Positions 8,702-17,205 of a stretch of 64,000 nucleotides of DNA are shown here, piece after piece. The translations under genes and the position numbers were made by a program. Below the pieces are notes generated by a model. It searched no databases and had not been told where the DNA came from. It saw nothing but the letters and a program-made list of their open reading frames with translations. The stretch spans positions 248,001 to 312,000 of the forward strand of contig JBHJGP010000012.1 of NCBI GenBank assembly GCA_050331695.1, read 5' to 3'. This stretch comes from JBHJGP01 sp050331695. GTDB lineage: Bacteria; Pseudomonadota; Alphaproteobacteria; Geminicoccales; Geminicoccaceae. Position 1 is the stretch's first letter. Every line of letters begins with the position of its first letter.

Positions 8702-9433
8702 TCATCCGGTTTTCTGATCCTCGGGCTGCTCCATGGCAATGATCTTGCCTCGCTCCATCCGCGCGACCTTGGTGCACCAGGTCTGGATGATCTTCGCGTT
8801 GTGCGAGGCCAGAACCAGAATGCTTGACTGGGCGACGAAGCTCTCCAGACGTTGTCGGGCCTTCTTCAGAAAATTGCTGTCGCCCGCCAGGATCCACTCA
8901 TCCATCAGCAGGATTTCGGGGCGGATCGTGGTCGAGACGGCGAAGGCGAGCCGGAGCCGCATGCCGGCCGAGTAGGTCCGATAGGGCATGTCCAGATAAT
9001 CGCCGAGTTCACTGAAGTCAGCGATCTCATCGATCCGTTCGTCGATCTCCGCATCGCTGAGGCCGAGAAAAAGGCCGCGGATCCGGATATTGTCGCGGCC
9101 GGTCGCGTCCATATCGATGCCGAGATTGATGCTGAACAAGGGCGAGATCCGGCCCTCGACCCGCACCTCGCCGAAGTCCGGCTCGTACACGCCGGCCAGA
9201 ACCCGAAGTAGGGTCGTCTTGCCGGCGCCATTGCTGCCAACCAGACCCAGGCGATCGCCATGGTTCAGCTCGAGGCTGATATCGTCCAGCGCGCGGACGA
9301 TCATCCGATCCCGCGCGTCCTTGGCGATCCGGCCGCCGGTGCCGGCGTGGAGCAGACTCGATTTGAGCGACCGGCTGCCCCCCTGATAGAGCGGAAATTC
9401 GAGGGTCACGCCCCGAACACTGACATGAGCCAT
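8702..9433 (-). CDS. wzt: Polysaccharide ABC exporter ATPase (Wzt/KpsT type)
   Basis: 243-residue ABC ATPase. Walker A is GSNGAGKTTLL, the signature region is YSAGMRLRLAFA, and Walker B is ILLMDEW followed by the switch His in ASHN. The form is typical of the Wzt/KpsT/TagH family that exports finished polysaccharide. It stops after the ATPase domain, so it lacks the C-terminal glycan-binding module of O-antigen Wzt proteins. I chose the ATG at 9433, 4 bp after the permease stop, because a longer frame upstream adds 41 residues overlapping the permease. It pairs with the permease gene just upstream. Confidence 0.9.
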   Translation of the reverse strand: MAHVSVRGVTLEFPLYQGGSRSLKSSLLHAGTGGRIAKDARDRMIVRALDDISLELNHGDRLGLVGSNGAGKTTLLRVLAGVYEPDFGEVRVEGRISPLFSINLGIDMDATGRDNIRIRGLFLGLSDAEIDERIDEIADFSELGDYLDMPYRTYSAGMRLRLAFAVSTTIRPEILLMDEWILAGDSNFLKKARQRLESFVAQSSILVLASHNAKIIQTWCTKVARMERGKIIAMEQPEDQKTG

Positions 9434-9437
9434 CGCG

Positions 9438-10235
9438 TCAGAGCCAGAAAGCGACGCGCCGGCGATAGCGGGCGAACAGGGTGAACGCAATCGCGGAACC
9501 GGCCAAAGGCACGGCGACCGCGAGCAGCCAGGTCGAGAACGCGGGTATTTTGCCAAGCAGGGGCGCGCGGATCACCTCGATGGTCGCGAAGAACGGATTG
9601 ACGTGCAGGAGAAGCGCCCGCTCAGGCAGCATTTCAGGTTGCCACATGATGGGCGTGATCAGGAATGCGGGTGTGATCAGGCTTTGCACCACGGGTTGAA
9701 CGTCGCGGTAGCGTGTATTGACGAGACCCAGCACCCCACCGACCCAGATCGCGTTCCAGGCCAGGATCGCCAACCCGGGGATCGCGGCGAACCAGGCAAG
9801 CGACGGGGCATGGCCAAAAAACAGGTAAACGCCCACCAACACTGCCGCATTGTGGGCCATGATGATGGCATTGCGGGTGATCATTCGCAGAACGTAGGTG
9901 ATCAGCGGCAGCCTGATCTCTTTGATGATCGATTGGGCACCGATGAAGACGGTGCAGGAATCGATGAGCACGCTCGAGACGAAGCCCCAAAGGATCAATC
10001 CCGTCGCCAGAAACGGTAGAAACTCGCTCATATCGGCGCCGAACAGACTGCCCCAGACAACACCGAGGGCGACGACGGTGATGCCCATGCTGAGCGTGAG
10101 CCAGAACGGACCGAGCGTGGATCGGCGATAGCGTTGGCGGATATCCAGCCAGGCAAGCCGCAACCACAAGCGGCGGTCGCCAATGCCTTGGCGGAGGTCG
10201 CGTATCGCTTCGACCCGTTGATTTACAGTGGGCAA
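9438..10235 (-). CDS. wzm: Polysaccharide ABC exporter permease (Wzm/KpsM type)
   Basis: 265-residue ABC-2 type permease with about six hydrophobic segments. A cytoplasmic N-terminal amphipathic stretch (LAWLDIRQRYRRSTLGPFW) is characteristic of Wzm/KpsM/TagG proteins. It would form the membrane channel that carries the heptose-containing glycan across the inner membrane with the adjacent ATPase. The start appears to be TTG at 10235; no in-frame ATG precedes the conserved N-terminus, and GAGAAG upstream is only a weak ribosome site. The 148 bp before it (10236-10383) separate it from a catabolic operon and probably hold the glycan operon promoter, though I see no specific motif. Confidence 0.88.
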   Translation of the reverse strand: MPTVNQRVEAIRDLRQGIGDRRLWLRLAWLDIRQRYRRSTLGPFWLTLSMGITVVALGVVWGSLFGADMSEFLPFLATGLILWGFVSSVLIDSCTVFIGAQSIIKEIRLPLITYVLRMITRNAIIMAHNAAVLVGVYLFFGHAPSLAWFAAIPGLAILAWNAIWVGGVLGLVNTRYRDVQPVVQSLITPAFLITPIMWQPEMLPERALLLHVNPFFATIEVIRAPLLGKIPAFSTWLLAVAVPLAGSAIAFTLFARYRRRVAFWL

Positions 10236-10383
10236 GACGTCTTCTCGAAACCTGAAACTGGAAAGCGCCCCATGACTCGGCCGGGACGGCGACGGTGCAG
10301 ATCGAGGCTCGTGTCCTAAAGCCGCGCCTTGGTCAAGTCCCGGCTGCAGGGCAGGGCGCAGTCGGCTGCCGAAATGGTCGCCT

Positions 10384-11400
10384 TCAGTTGGCTTCGATCA
10401 GGCGTCCATGGGCGTCCAGCAAAAGCCGCCGCAGATTGCCGCCCAGATAGCCGGCGACCATGTCCTCGGAAATCAGGTCCGGCTGATGTCGAAGCCTGGG
10501 ATCGGTGTGTTTGGCCCCGGCGGTCAGCGACGCCATCATCAACCGGTAGCCGCCAAAGTTCCAGGTCATCCGGCCGTAAGGCGCGTCGCTGGCGGCGGCG
10601 ATCCGGCGCCACGCGTGCTTCGGATCGGTGGCGGCATCGATCAGATCACTCTCGATGTGAGTGTCGCGCTTGGCGCTTTCGATGAAGAAAACGTTGGGCA
10701 GATCCCGGAGCATCCGCCGCGACGCCTGATAGTGATGCTCGCCCTCCACATAACCGGCGCCGCCGCCACCCATATGAACGCCGATCACCGGCGTCTCGCT
10801 GTGTCGGCGCGCCACCGCGGCGAACCCTTCCGGTGGCGTGAACGGCGTGTCGGCGCCGTAGTGAAAAGCCGGGATCGCGCCGCGGCCGACGATGTGATCG
10901 ACGCAAGCCAGCACCGGTTCCGAATCGATTGGGAAGGCGTTTTGCGCTGGGTTCATCTTGACGATGGCGAAACCGAAATCGTCGATGCAGCAGTCGATCA
11001 GTCGGCGGGCACGATCCTCGCCGAGCGCCTTGGGATCGGTCCAGCCCGCCGGCACGATGCGCGTGGGAAATCGTTTCGCGGCCTCGTAGATGTACGCGTT
11101 GGCGGCATGGAGCGCTTCGAAATTGGCCTGGGCATCATCGCCGTAGACGGTGGCTGCCGGGTTCTGCCAGGAAAGCGCCACATCGACGCCCGCCAGGTCC
11201 ATCTCAGCGACCAATTCCTCGGCGGAGATCGGACGACCGTGAAAATAGTTGGGTGTCGCCTGCCTCTGGGCGGCGATCGCTTCCGGCAGCCGGGTCAGAT
11301 CCGACGCGTGGGTATCGCCGTCCATGATCAGATCGTCCCGGCTCGCCAGATAATCGACACGGAGATCGATCTGGTTTCGCGCTTCGAACGAGATCGCCAT
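10384..11400 (-). CDS. Amidohydrolase (Amidohydro_2-type metal-dependent hydrolase)
   Basis: 338-residue TIM-barrel protein of the amidohydrolase-2 family. It has an N-terminal DGDTHAS metal-ligand region, FHYGAD mid-chain, GVHMGGGGAGYVEG with a likely metal His, and SDAPYG near the C-terminus where the catalytic Asp sits. Relatives include 2-pyrone-4,6-dicarboxylate lactonase and decarboxylases. It follows the dehydrogenase gene by 11 bp and is the last gene of a three-gene operon with an SMP-30 lactonase, so a role in hydrolysing a lactone or cyclic acid is plausible. The first metal motif is HxS rather than the usual HxH, so metal use may differ. Confidence 0.7.
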   Translation of the reverse strand: MAISFEARNQIDLRVDYLASRDDLIMDGDTHASDLTRLPEAIAAQRQATPNYFHGRPISAEELVAEMDLAGVDVALSWQNPAATVYGDDAQANFEALHAANAYIYEAAKRFPTRIVPAGWTDPKALGEDRARRLIDCCIDDFGFAIVKMNPAQNAFPIDSEPVLACVDHIVGRGAIPAFHYGADTPFTPPEGFAAVARRHSETPVIGVHMGGGGAGYVEGEHHYQASRRMLRDLPNVFFIESAKRDTHIESDLIDAATDPKHAWRRIAAASDAPYGRMTWNFGGYRLMMASLTAGAKHTDPRLRHQPDLISEDMVAGYLGGNLRRLLLDAHGRLIEAN

Positions 11401-11411
11401 CGCCTGAGCCC

Positions 11412-12506
11412 CTAAACGTCTGTCAAACGGGCGATCACCGCCTCGGTGAAAACTTCCGTTCCGGTTTGACCGCCAAATTCAAAAGGTTGGACCGCTCCGT
11501 CAGCATAAGCGTCCATGATCGCTTTCTCCAAAGCCGTGGCCGCCTCCAGGAACCGGGGTTCGTCATGGCGCGCGCCCAGCCAATCGAACATCATCGCCGT
11601 CGACAACAGCATGGCGGTGGGGTTGGCCTTGCCCTGGCCGGCGATATCAGGCGCGGACCCGTGGGCCGGTTGAAACAGCGCATGCTCGAGCCCTACCTCG
11701 GCGCAGGGCGCCATGCCCATGCCACCGACCAGCCCGCCGCCGAGATCGGAGAGAATGTCGCCGAACATGTTCTCCATCACCATGACATCGAAGCTCCAGG
11801 GTTTGCGCACCAGGTCGAGCGCGGCCGCATCGACATAAGCATGGTCGGCCTGGATATCGGGTGCCAAGGCGGCCCGCTCATCGAAGATTTTCCGAAAGAA
11901 GGCCATGGAGACGAAGACATTGGCCTTGTCCACACAGGTCACCTTCGCGTGTCCCCTGCCCTGCTCGGCCCGCCTCATGGCCAGATCGAACGCGAAATCG
12001 AACAGGTTTTCACAGACCGGCCGGGAGATCTCCATCGTATCGCGGGCGATCCGATCATCCTCGACGACACCTTTGCCCACGGACGCAAACAGACCCTCGG
12101 TCGATTCCCGTAAGATCACCAGATCGATCGTCTCGGCTCTGGCATCCGCCAGCGGGCTCGGCGTGTTGGGCAAGCGCCTCACGGGACGCACGCCGGCGAA
12201 CAGACCGAAGGCGGCCCGCATCCGCAGATGGGGCGAGATTTCAGTGCCGTCGGCGTGGCGGACATCCGGCAGACCCATGGCACCCAACAAAATAGCGTCC
12301 GCTTTCCGAGCTGCTTCGAAGGCGCCGGGTTCCAGATCCTCGCCAGTCTCCCGGAAGTAAGCGGCACCGCCTTTATTGGTTTGCAGGCTGAGCTTGAAAC
12401 CGAATCTCGATTCGAGCGCGGCGATGACGCCGGTCGCGGCTGCCATCACCTCCTTGCCGATGCCGTCGCCCGGAAAGACTGCGATCGCCGGTTCACCCAC
12501 CATCAT
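11412..12506 (-). CDS. Isocitrate/isopropylmalate/tartrate dehydrogenase family enzyme
   Basis: 364-residue beta-decarboxylating dehydrogenase. [11 protein letters not shown] at residues 9-19, LRESTEGLF (substrate Ser/Arg loop), the KxxVDKAN-type central motif, a [16 protein letters not shown] metal-binding segment and [17 protein letters not shown] near the NAD site are all present. The family oxidises and decarboxylates 2-hydroxy acids such as 3-isopropylmalate, isocitrate, tartrate or D-malate. The ATG-ATG start at 12506 overlaps the lactonase gene by 14 bp. Because it sits between a lactonase and an amidohydrolase and no leu genes are near, a catabolic role (tartrate-like acid) is more likely than leucine synthesis. 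Substrate is inferred only. Confidence 0.82.
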   Translation of the reverse strand: MMVGEPAIAVFPGDGIGKEVMAAATGVIAALESRFGFKLSLQTNKGGAAYFRETGEDLEPGAFEAARKADAILLGAMGLPDVRHADGTEISPHLRMRAAFGLFAGVRPVRRLPNTPSPLADARAETIDLVILRESTEGLFASVGKGVVEDDRIARDTMEISRPVCENLFDFAFDLAMRRAEQGRGHAKVTCVDKANVFVSMAFFRKIFDERAALAPDIQADHAYVDAAALDLVRKPWSFDVMVMENMFGDILSDLGGGLVGGMGMAPCAEVGLEHALFQPAHGSAPDIAGQGKANPTAMLLSTAMMFDWLGARHDEPRFLEAATALEKAIMDAYADGAVQPFEFGGQTGTEVFTEAVIARLTDV

Positions 12507-13524
12507 CTGCCCCCTCATGGCCCTGCTCGGCACCGATGGCATGACGCAGATCGTCCAGGTCGTAGTCCCAGTGAACGGGAGGATGCCCGGCAACCGGGCT
12601 CTCAAACCAGGCGATGCGGTCCCCCAAAAGACAGCCCAGATAGGCGGTCCGCAGATCGGCGCCGCCGAACGCCAGGCTCGAAATGTTTCGGAGGACACGG
12701 CCCGCGTTTCGATCCAGGTGAGGCCGGCCCAGCCGTCCCTCCCGATAGGCCTGCTCGACCCAATCGACATGCACCGGGTCGGCATCCTCGACGATCACCT
12801 CCTGGCGACCGTCGGGGGCCACGCGGATGACCCGATTGCTGACGATGCTCGTGATCCAAAGCCCGCCCTCGGCGTCGAAGACCAGACCATCCGGATAGGT
12901 GCTGTGACCGAAGGACGTCATCACCTGCTTCGGGCCGAGACTGCCGTCCCGGCCGATGCGAAAGCGCGACAGCCGCCGGCCGAATGTTTCGTTGACGTAG
13001 AGAGAATCGCCGTCCGGCGCGACCAAGCATTCATTGGTGTAGCCCAGCCCATCGGCGACCAGACGCGGACCGCGATCATCCGCCAGCAGGATGAAGCCGT
13101 CCGCCACATCGGGCCTGTAGCCCAGGTGACGGGGTGTACGGGTGGTGCTGACGGTGATCCACAGGCGGCTTCGGGCATCCCGGTGGACGAAATTGGTTGG
13201 CGGAAGCGGGCGCCCGTCGACGCTTTCGACGAGTGGCTCCACGGTGCCATCGAGCGCTAGCCGAAATACACCCCTCTCCCTTTCACCGAGATCGGCTAGA
13301 AGAAAAGATCCGTCGGGCTCGAGGGCGATACCGTTGGGTCGCATGGGCCTCGGTGCCGACCTCGCCTGCAAGCGCCGCACCTGGCCCCGAGGCGAGACGA
13401 TGGCGACACCGCCCGCTTCATGCCAGTCGGCGGTGAACAGATAGCCGCTTCGATGGGTCAGTAAGCATTCGGGCCGGACCAAGCCGCCGCCTACGAAACC
13501 GAATTGGTCGAGCTCGACGATCAC
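12493..13524 (-). CDS. SMP-30/gluconolactonase-type lactonase
   Basis: 343-residue six-bladed beta-propeller of the SMP-30/gluconolaconase/LRE family. Repeating blade motifs such as RPNGIALEPDGSFLLADLG, PPTNFVHRDARSRLWI and YPDGLVFDAEGGLWI carry the Glu/Asn/Asp metal ligands. These enzymes open aldonolactones using a divalent metal. It is the first gene of the cassette with the dehydrogenase and amidohydrolase. The start is GTG at 13524 without a strong ribosome site. The substrate is unknown; a sugar-acid lactone fits the neighbours. Confidence 0.82.
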   Translation of the reverse strand: MIVELDQFGFVGGGLVRPECLLTHRSGYLFTADWHEAGGVAIVSPRGQVRRLQARSAPRPMRPNGIALEPDGSFLLADLGERERGVFRLALDGTVEPLVESVDGRPLPPTNFVHRDARSRLWITVSTTRTPRHLGYRPDVADGFILLADDRGPRLVADGLGYTNECLVAPDGDSLYVNETFGRRLSRFRIGRDGSLGPKQVMTSFGHSTYPDGLVFDAEGGLWITSIVSNRVIRVAPDGRQEVIVEDADPVHVDWVEQAYREGRLGRPHLDRNAGRVLRNISSLAFGGADLRTAYLGCLLGDRIAWFESPVAGHPPVHWDYDLDDLRHAIGAEQGHEGADDGG

Positions 13525-13583
13525 GAGGTGTTACCAGGACCAGTGCTCGTCAATCAGGGGCCCTTTTTCGACACCTATGGCGC

Positions 13584-13766
13584 TCAGGAATCAGACGTGC
13601 CTTCGACGACCCCGAGGGATGCGGGATCCTCCTGGTCGTTCCAAAAGAAAAGCCCCAATACCAACACCACGGCCAGCGCAAGCGATGCCAGCAGCACCGC
13701 TAAAATCGGCCGGCCACGCTGGCCCTGGCGGGCTTGGGTCGCTGATTTCTCGATTTTGTCGTTCAT
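13584..13766 (-). CDS. Small single-pass membrane protein
   Basis: 60-residue protein started at the ATG at 13766, which has an AAGGG ribosome site 8 nt upstream. A charged N-terminus (MNDKIEKS) and GQRGRP precede one hydrophobic helix (about residues 23-41), followed by an acidic tail of about 15 residues. No family is recognised. It stands alone between the catabolic cassette and the photolyase, and no EcfG-type motif is seen upstream of it on its own strand. Function unknown. Confidence 0.5.
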   Translation of the reverse strand: MNDKIEKSATQARQGQRGRPILAVLLASLALAVVLVLGLFFWNDQEDPASLGVVEGTSDS

Positions 13767-13861
13767 GGATATCCCTTCAATCAAAGCTTTCGGGTTTGAC
13801 ATTCACCCCTTCCAAGCACGAGCGAGGCTCGTCAACGGTCGCACCTGAGACAGCGGATCGC

Positions 13862-13886
13862 GGAACCGGCGGCGCTTTTTTTGGTT
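13862..13886 (+). promoter_or_regulatory. Possible EcfG promoter for the photolyase (near match)
   Basis: GGAAC (13862-13866), a 16-nt spacer and GGTT (13883-13886), 45 nt upstream of the photolyase ATG. The -10 differs from the consensus CGTT at its first base. The same GGTT variant occurs before nepR and the FNT gene. Confidence 0.45.
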
Positions 13887-13931
13887 TGGAGAGGTTGGCT
13901 GCATCCCCTTAGAGCATATGGCAAAGCCTCG

Positions 13932-15299
13932 ATGAACCCAGAGCGCATCCAACCGCTGAACGACAAAGAGCCCGACGACCGGGGCAGTTACGTTCTCTAT
14001 TGGATGCAACAATCCCAACGGGCCGTCTTCAATCACGCGCTCGAATATGCCGCCCGCATCGCCAATGACCGGGGCCAGGGCCTGGTCGTCGGTTTCGGCC
14101 TGATGGCCGACTATCCGGAAGCCAATGCCCGCCATTTCGCCTTCATGCTCGACGGCTTGGCGGACGTCGGCGAGGCGCTCAGAGAACGGGGCATCAAATT
14201 CGTGATGCGCAAGGGCAGCCCAGACGAGGTGGCCCTCGATCTCGCCCGCCAGGCTTCGGTGATCGTCTGCGATCGGGGTTATCTGCGACATCAGCGCGCC
14301 TGGCGCAAACGCCTGGCCGAAGCGTGCCGCAAACGCTTGGTTCAGGTGGAAAGCGACGTGGTGGTTCCGGTCAATTCCGTCTCCGACAAGGCGGAGTATG
14401 CGGCACGCACCATTCGGCCCAAGATTATGGACCGGATCGAACGGTTCAGTGGGTCATTGCCCAAGACGAAGCTCGAGACGTCGTCGGTGGGAGCAGAAAT
14501 CGCATCTGATCTGCCCTTCGACCAACCGGAAACGGTCCTTGCCGACCTCGACGTCGATCGCAGCGTCGGCCCGGTCGATTTTTCTCGAGGGGGGACGGCC
14601 GAGGCCCAGCACCGCCTCACCCGGTTCATCAGATCGTCCCTAAAGGGCTATGAGGAGAACCGGAGCGATCCGTCGAAGCAGCAAAGCTCAGGCCTTAGCC
14701 CTTATCTCCATTTCGGGCAGATTTCACCGGTCGAGATTGTCCGCAAGGTTCGGGCCGCGAAGAGCGTTTCTCAGGCCGACAAGGACGCTTTCATCGAAGA
14801 ATTGGTGGTCAGACGCGAGCTCGCGGCCAATTTCGTCCAGTTCACGCCCGACTACGACAAATTCGACTGTTTGCCCGATTGGGCCAAGGACACGTTGGAT
14901 GAGCACAAATCGGACGAACGCCCCGCCCGCTACACGCGATCTCAGCTCGCAGCCGGCAAGACCGGCGATCGCTTCTGGAATGCCGCCATGGCGGAAATGC
15001 GCGAGACGGGCTCGATGCACAATTACATGCGCATGTACTGGGGCAAAAAGATCCTCGAATGGTGCAACACGCCGAAATACGCTTTCGAGACGGCGCTTTA
15101 CCTGAACAACAAATACTTCTTGGATGGCCGCGACTGCAATTCTTTTGCCAACGTCGCCTGGATCTTCGGCCTGCACGATCGCCCGTGGCAGGAAAGAGAG
15201 GTATTCGGCAAAGTCCGCTATATGAATGCCAAGGGCCTAACCCGTAAATTCGACATGGACGCCTATGTCGAGCGGATCCAGGGCCTCGCGGATCGCTAG
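13932..15299 (+). CDS. phr: Class II CPD photolyase
   Basis: 455-residue deoxyribodipyrimidine photolyase. The N-terminal half is the Rossmann-like antenna domain (YVLYWMQQSQRAVFNHAL), and VSDKAEYAARTIRPKI and the FAD-binding helical half (SPYLHFGQISP, then MRMYWGKKILEW and GRDCNSFANVAW) are diagnostic of class II enzymes. It splits UV-induced cyclobutane pyrimidine dimers using blue light. The ATG at 13932 is preferred over an upstream in-frame codon because the family begins near here. The stop overlaps that of the convergent HD-domain gene within a CTAG. An EcfG-like promoter lies 45 nt upstream, placing DNA repair in the stress regulon. Confidence 0.9.
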   Translation: MNPERIQPLNDKEPDDRGSYVLYWMQQSQRAVFNHALEYAARIANDRGQGLVVGFGLMADYPEANARHFAFMLDGLADVGEALRERGIKFVMRKGSPDEVALDLARQASVIVCDRGYLRHQRAWRKRLAEACRKRLVQVESDVVVPVNSVSDKAEYAARTIRPKIMDRIERFSGSLPKTKLETSSVGAEIASDLPFDQPETVLADLDVDRSVGPVDFSRGGTAEAQHRLTRFIRSSLKGYEENRSDPSKQQSSGLSPYLHFGQISPVEIVRKVRAAKSVSQADKDAFIEELVVRRELAANFVQFTPDYDKFDCLPDWAKDTLDEHKSDERPARYTRSQLAAGKTGDRFWNAAMAEMRETGSMHNYMRMYWGKKILEWCNTPKYAFETALYLNNKYFLDGRDCNSFANVAWIFGLHDRPWQEREVFGKVRYMNAKGLTRKFDMDAYVERIQGLADR

Positions 15300-16198
15300 C
15301 CGAGGGGTGGTTTCTGCAGTGCCGGTGTTTCACCGCCACCCGCGGTCGTTTGAGCCCGTTGCGGCCCCATCCGATTTCGCCGGTGCTGGATCGAAAAGAC
15401 ATGGGCGTAGAGTTGAGCCACCCAGGTGCGGCCCTGCTGGGTTTCCTCCAGCAATTCGATCGCCTTACCGACGTAAGGTTCGACACAAGACCAGAAAAAA
15501 GTGGGGTAGCCGTCCGACAGATCAGCCGGATTTTTGTAGCCCAAGATGTCGGCTGTCCCGGTCTCAACGAATTCGTAGAACAGCGCGTTGTGCTTTTTCG
15601 GATAGTTCGGATCGGCCATCTGCCCGATCAGGTCGGCGGCGCGGACCAGACCCGGCTCACCGGTGACGTCGTCATGGTCGCCATCCTGGGGCACAGGGAA
15701 CCGGGTGAGCTCGATCGCCTTGGCTATACGGGCCGGGTCAACGGCACCGATTGCGCCGCATCGCTCGGTCACGAAGATCTTGCCGCGGGTGACGTGATAC
15801 GGCGTCAGCCAGGCATCCGACGCTCCCCGGGGAGCCTCCAGCTTCGTGCCCTCCTCATCGATCACGAATTGGCTGCTGGTGTCGTCCCGGCAAACACCCC
15901 GGACGTAGCCGACATCGTGGCAGAGCAGCGCGACGACGAAATGAACCCAATCCTCGGCGTCGATGCCTTCGCGCATGTTTCGGCCGCGGAGGATCTCCAG
16001 GCCGACGAGGGTGACGAGAATGGTGTGCTCTACATTGTGGTAAAGCGCGTCCGAACGGGCGATCCGCTCGATCGTCATCCGGGTCGCGGTTCCGAGCGCC
16101 AACTGAAGATCGCTGTCGGCCTTGGGAAACTGCTCGAGCAACTCCGCCCGAAGCCTCTGGCCGAGCGTGTCGACAATGATTGCTGGAAAGTTGACCAT
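15296..16198 (-). CDS. HD-domain metal-dependent phosphohydrolase
   Basis: 300-residue protein with the HD signature: YHNVEHT supplies the first His, and ALLCHDVGYVRG supplies the HD pair, with a later Asp in DLIGQMADP. Enzymes with this fold are phosphohydrolases of nucleotides or cyclic nucleotides. The start is the ATG at 16198 (MVNFPAII); a longer frame upstream adds 40 unconvincing residues. It converges on the photolyase gene with overlapping stops. The C-terminal 25 residues are low-complexity. Its substrate cannot be named from the sequence. Confidence 0.72.
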   Translation of the reverse strand: MVNFPAIIVDTLGQRLRAELLEQFPKADSDLQLALGTATRMTIERIARSDALYHNVEHTILVTLVGLEILRGRNMREGIDAEDWVHFVVALLCHDVGYVRGVCRDDTSSQFVIDEEGTKLEAPRGASDAWLTPYHVTRGKIFVTERCGAIGAVDPARIAKAIELTRFPVPQDGDHDDVTGEPGLVRAADLIGQMADPNYPKKHNALFYEFVETGTADILGYKNPADLSDGYPTFFWSCVEPYVGKAIELLEETQQGRTWVAQLYAHVFSIQHRRNRMGPQRAQTTAGGGETPALQKPPLG

Positions 16199-16383
16199 CG
16201 GTTTTGATAGACACTTGCAGGCGCCTCCCCCAACCGGTTCACCGACCGGACCCAATCCGACAAAAAGGCCTGACATCATGCCTCGGCTCAGCACACGACA
16301 GCATCCCTCGCGTTGCAACAGAAAGCGCTGGCGGCCGTGGCTCGCATTATCGAGAGGCGCGATTCCGGTCCAGTACCGCGCCC

Positions 16384-16408
16384 GGAACCTTGCCTGGCAA
16401 CGCGCGTT
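16384..16408 (+). promoter_or_regulatory. EcfG-type promoter for the DUF883 operon
   Basis: Exact GGAAC (16384-16388), a 16-nt spacer and CGTT (16405-16408), 63 nt upstream of the DUF883 start. It matches the known alphaproteobacterial EcfG consensus. Confidence 0.7.
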
Positions 16409-16471
16409 GGGCGGATTAGTTCACGACCGCGAACGACAGTAAAACGTAGCAAGTTTGGAACATGAACGACC

Positions 16472-16798
16472 ATGGCAACAAGCAAATCGACGTCTTCAGA
16501 CGGTGAATTCGACGCCCTCAAGCAGGATCTGGAGAAAATACGCAAGGATTTTGCCGACCTGCGCGGCCATATGGGCGCTCTTGGTGAGAGTAAATTGGCT
16601 GAGGCGCGGCAAAGCGGGCAGGCATCCATCCAAGAACTGGCCGACAGTTTGGATGAGATGGCGACATCACTACGGGGCGAGCTCGACATTCAGGCTCAGA
16701 GGGCTGAACGGAATATCCGCGAGCGGCCCTTTCTGAGCCTGGCGATCGCGTTCGGGGTCGGCATGATCTTCAGCCACCTGTTCAGTAGTCGACGATAG
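16472..16798 (+). CDS. DUF883 (ElaB/YqjD-like) membrane-anchored protein
   Basis: 108 residues. A long charged helix (about 10-80, coiled-coil-like with LKQDLEKIRKDFADLRGHM) is followed by RNIRERPFLSLAIAFGVGM, the typical ERP-x-hydrophobic anchor of the DUF883/ElaB/YqjD family. Such proteins attach to the inner membrane by the C-terminal helix. The E. coli relatives bind stationary-phase ribosomes and are stress-induced. The EcfG promoter upstream and the holin-like gene 19 bp downstream match the yqjD-yqjE arrangement. Confidence 0.8.
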   Translation: MATSKSTSSDGEFDALKQDLEKIRKDFADLRGHMGALGESKLAEARQSGQASIQELADSLDEMATSLRGELDIQAQRAERNIRERPFLSLAIAFGVGMIFSHLFSSRR

Positions 16799-16817
16799 CA
16801 TGGCTTGTCGTTAATCG

Positions 16818-17201
16818 ATGGCGACTGAATCGATCGGCGACCGCGCCGGTAGAGCTATCGGCGGCCTCATCGTTGGTGTGATCTGCGGCGTGTTCGTCAT
16901 CGCGGCGATCATCGCATTGACCCAAGGTATCTTTCTGTTGTGGCTTAAGGCGGTCGACCCGGCCTGGGCCTACATTCTGAGCGCCGCAACCTACCTGGTC
17001 ATCACTGGTCTGCTATGGGGTTGCTTCGCTCTGACCAGGCATCGGCGCGTCCGATATCGCTCACCTGCCCTTCCTCTCTCCAGTAGTCTGAAGGCGTTCG
17101 GGCCGATCGCCGGCGCGGTCAAGGATCGGCCCGCGACCGCCGTGATGGTGGCCGCTCTTGCCGGCGTACTTCTGGAACAAATCGAACGGCGTCGTCGCTG
17201 A
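16818..17201 (+). CDS. Phage-holin-superfamily III/YqjE-like membrane protein
   Basis: 127 residues with two strong hydrophobic helices (about 17-42 and 52-72) separated by a short loop, then a basic stretch (RHRRVRYR) and an amphipathic C-terminus ending in RRRR. Length and form match the putative actinobacterial holin-X/YqjE family that usually accompanies YqjD-type genes. It is 19 bp downstream of DUF883 and shares its operon and presumably its EcfG control. It ends 4 bp before the convergent glutamate dehydrogenase gene. Despite the family name there is no sign of a phage here. Confidence 0.65.
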   Translation: MATESIGDRAGRAIGGLIVGVICGVFVIAAIIALTQGIFLLWLKAVDPAWAYILSAATYLVITGLLWGCFALTRHRRVRYRSPALPLSSSLKAFGPIAGAVKDRPATAVMVAALAGVLLEQIERRRR

Positions 17202-17205
17202 CCCG

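Noticed and set aside
15296..15299. Overlapping stop codons of photolyase and HD-domain genes in a CTAG
   Set aside because: A convergent overlap of this kind is common in compact genomes and has no clear functional meaning.
16818..17201. Holin-like gene as evidence of a prophage
   Set aside because: The holin-like family commonly pairs with DUF883 in bacterial chromosomes; no other phage gene is present.
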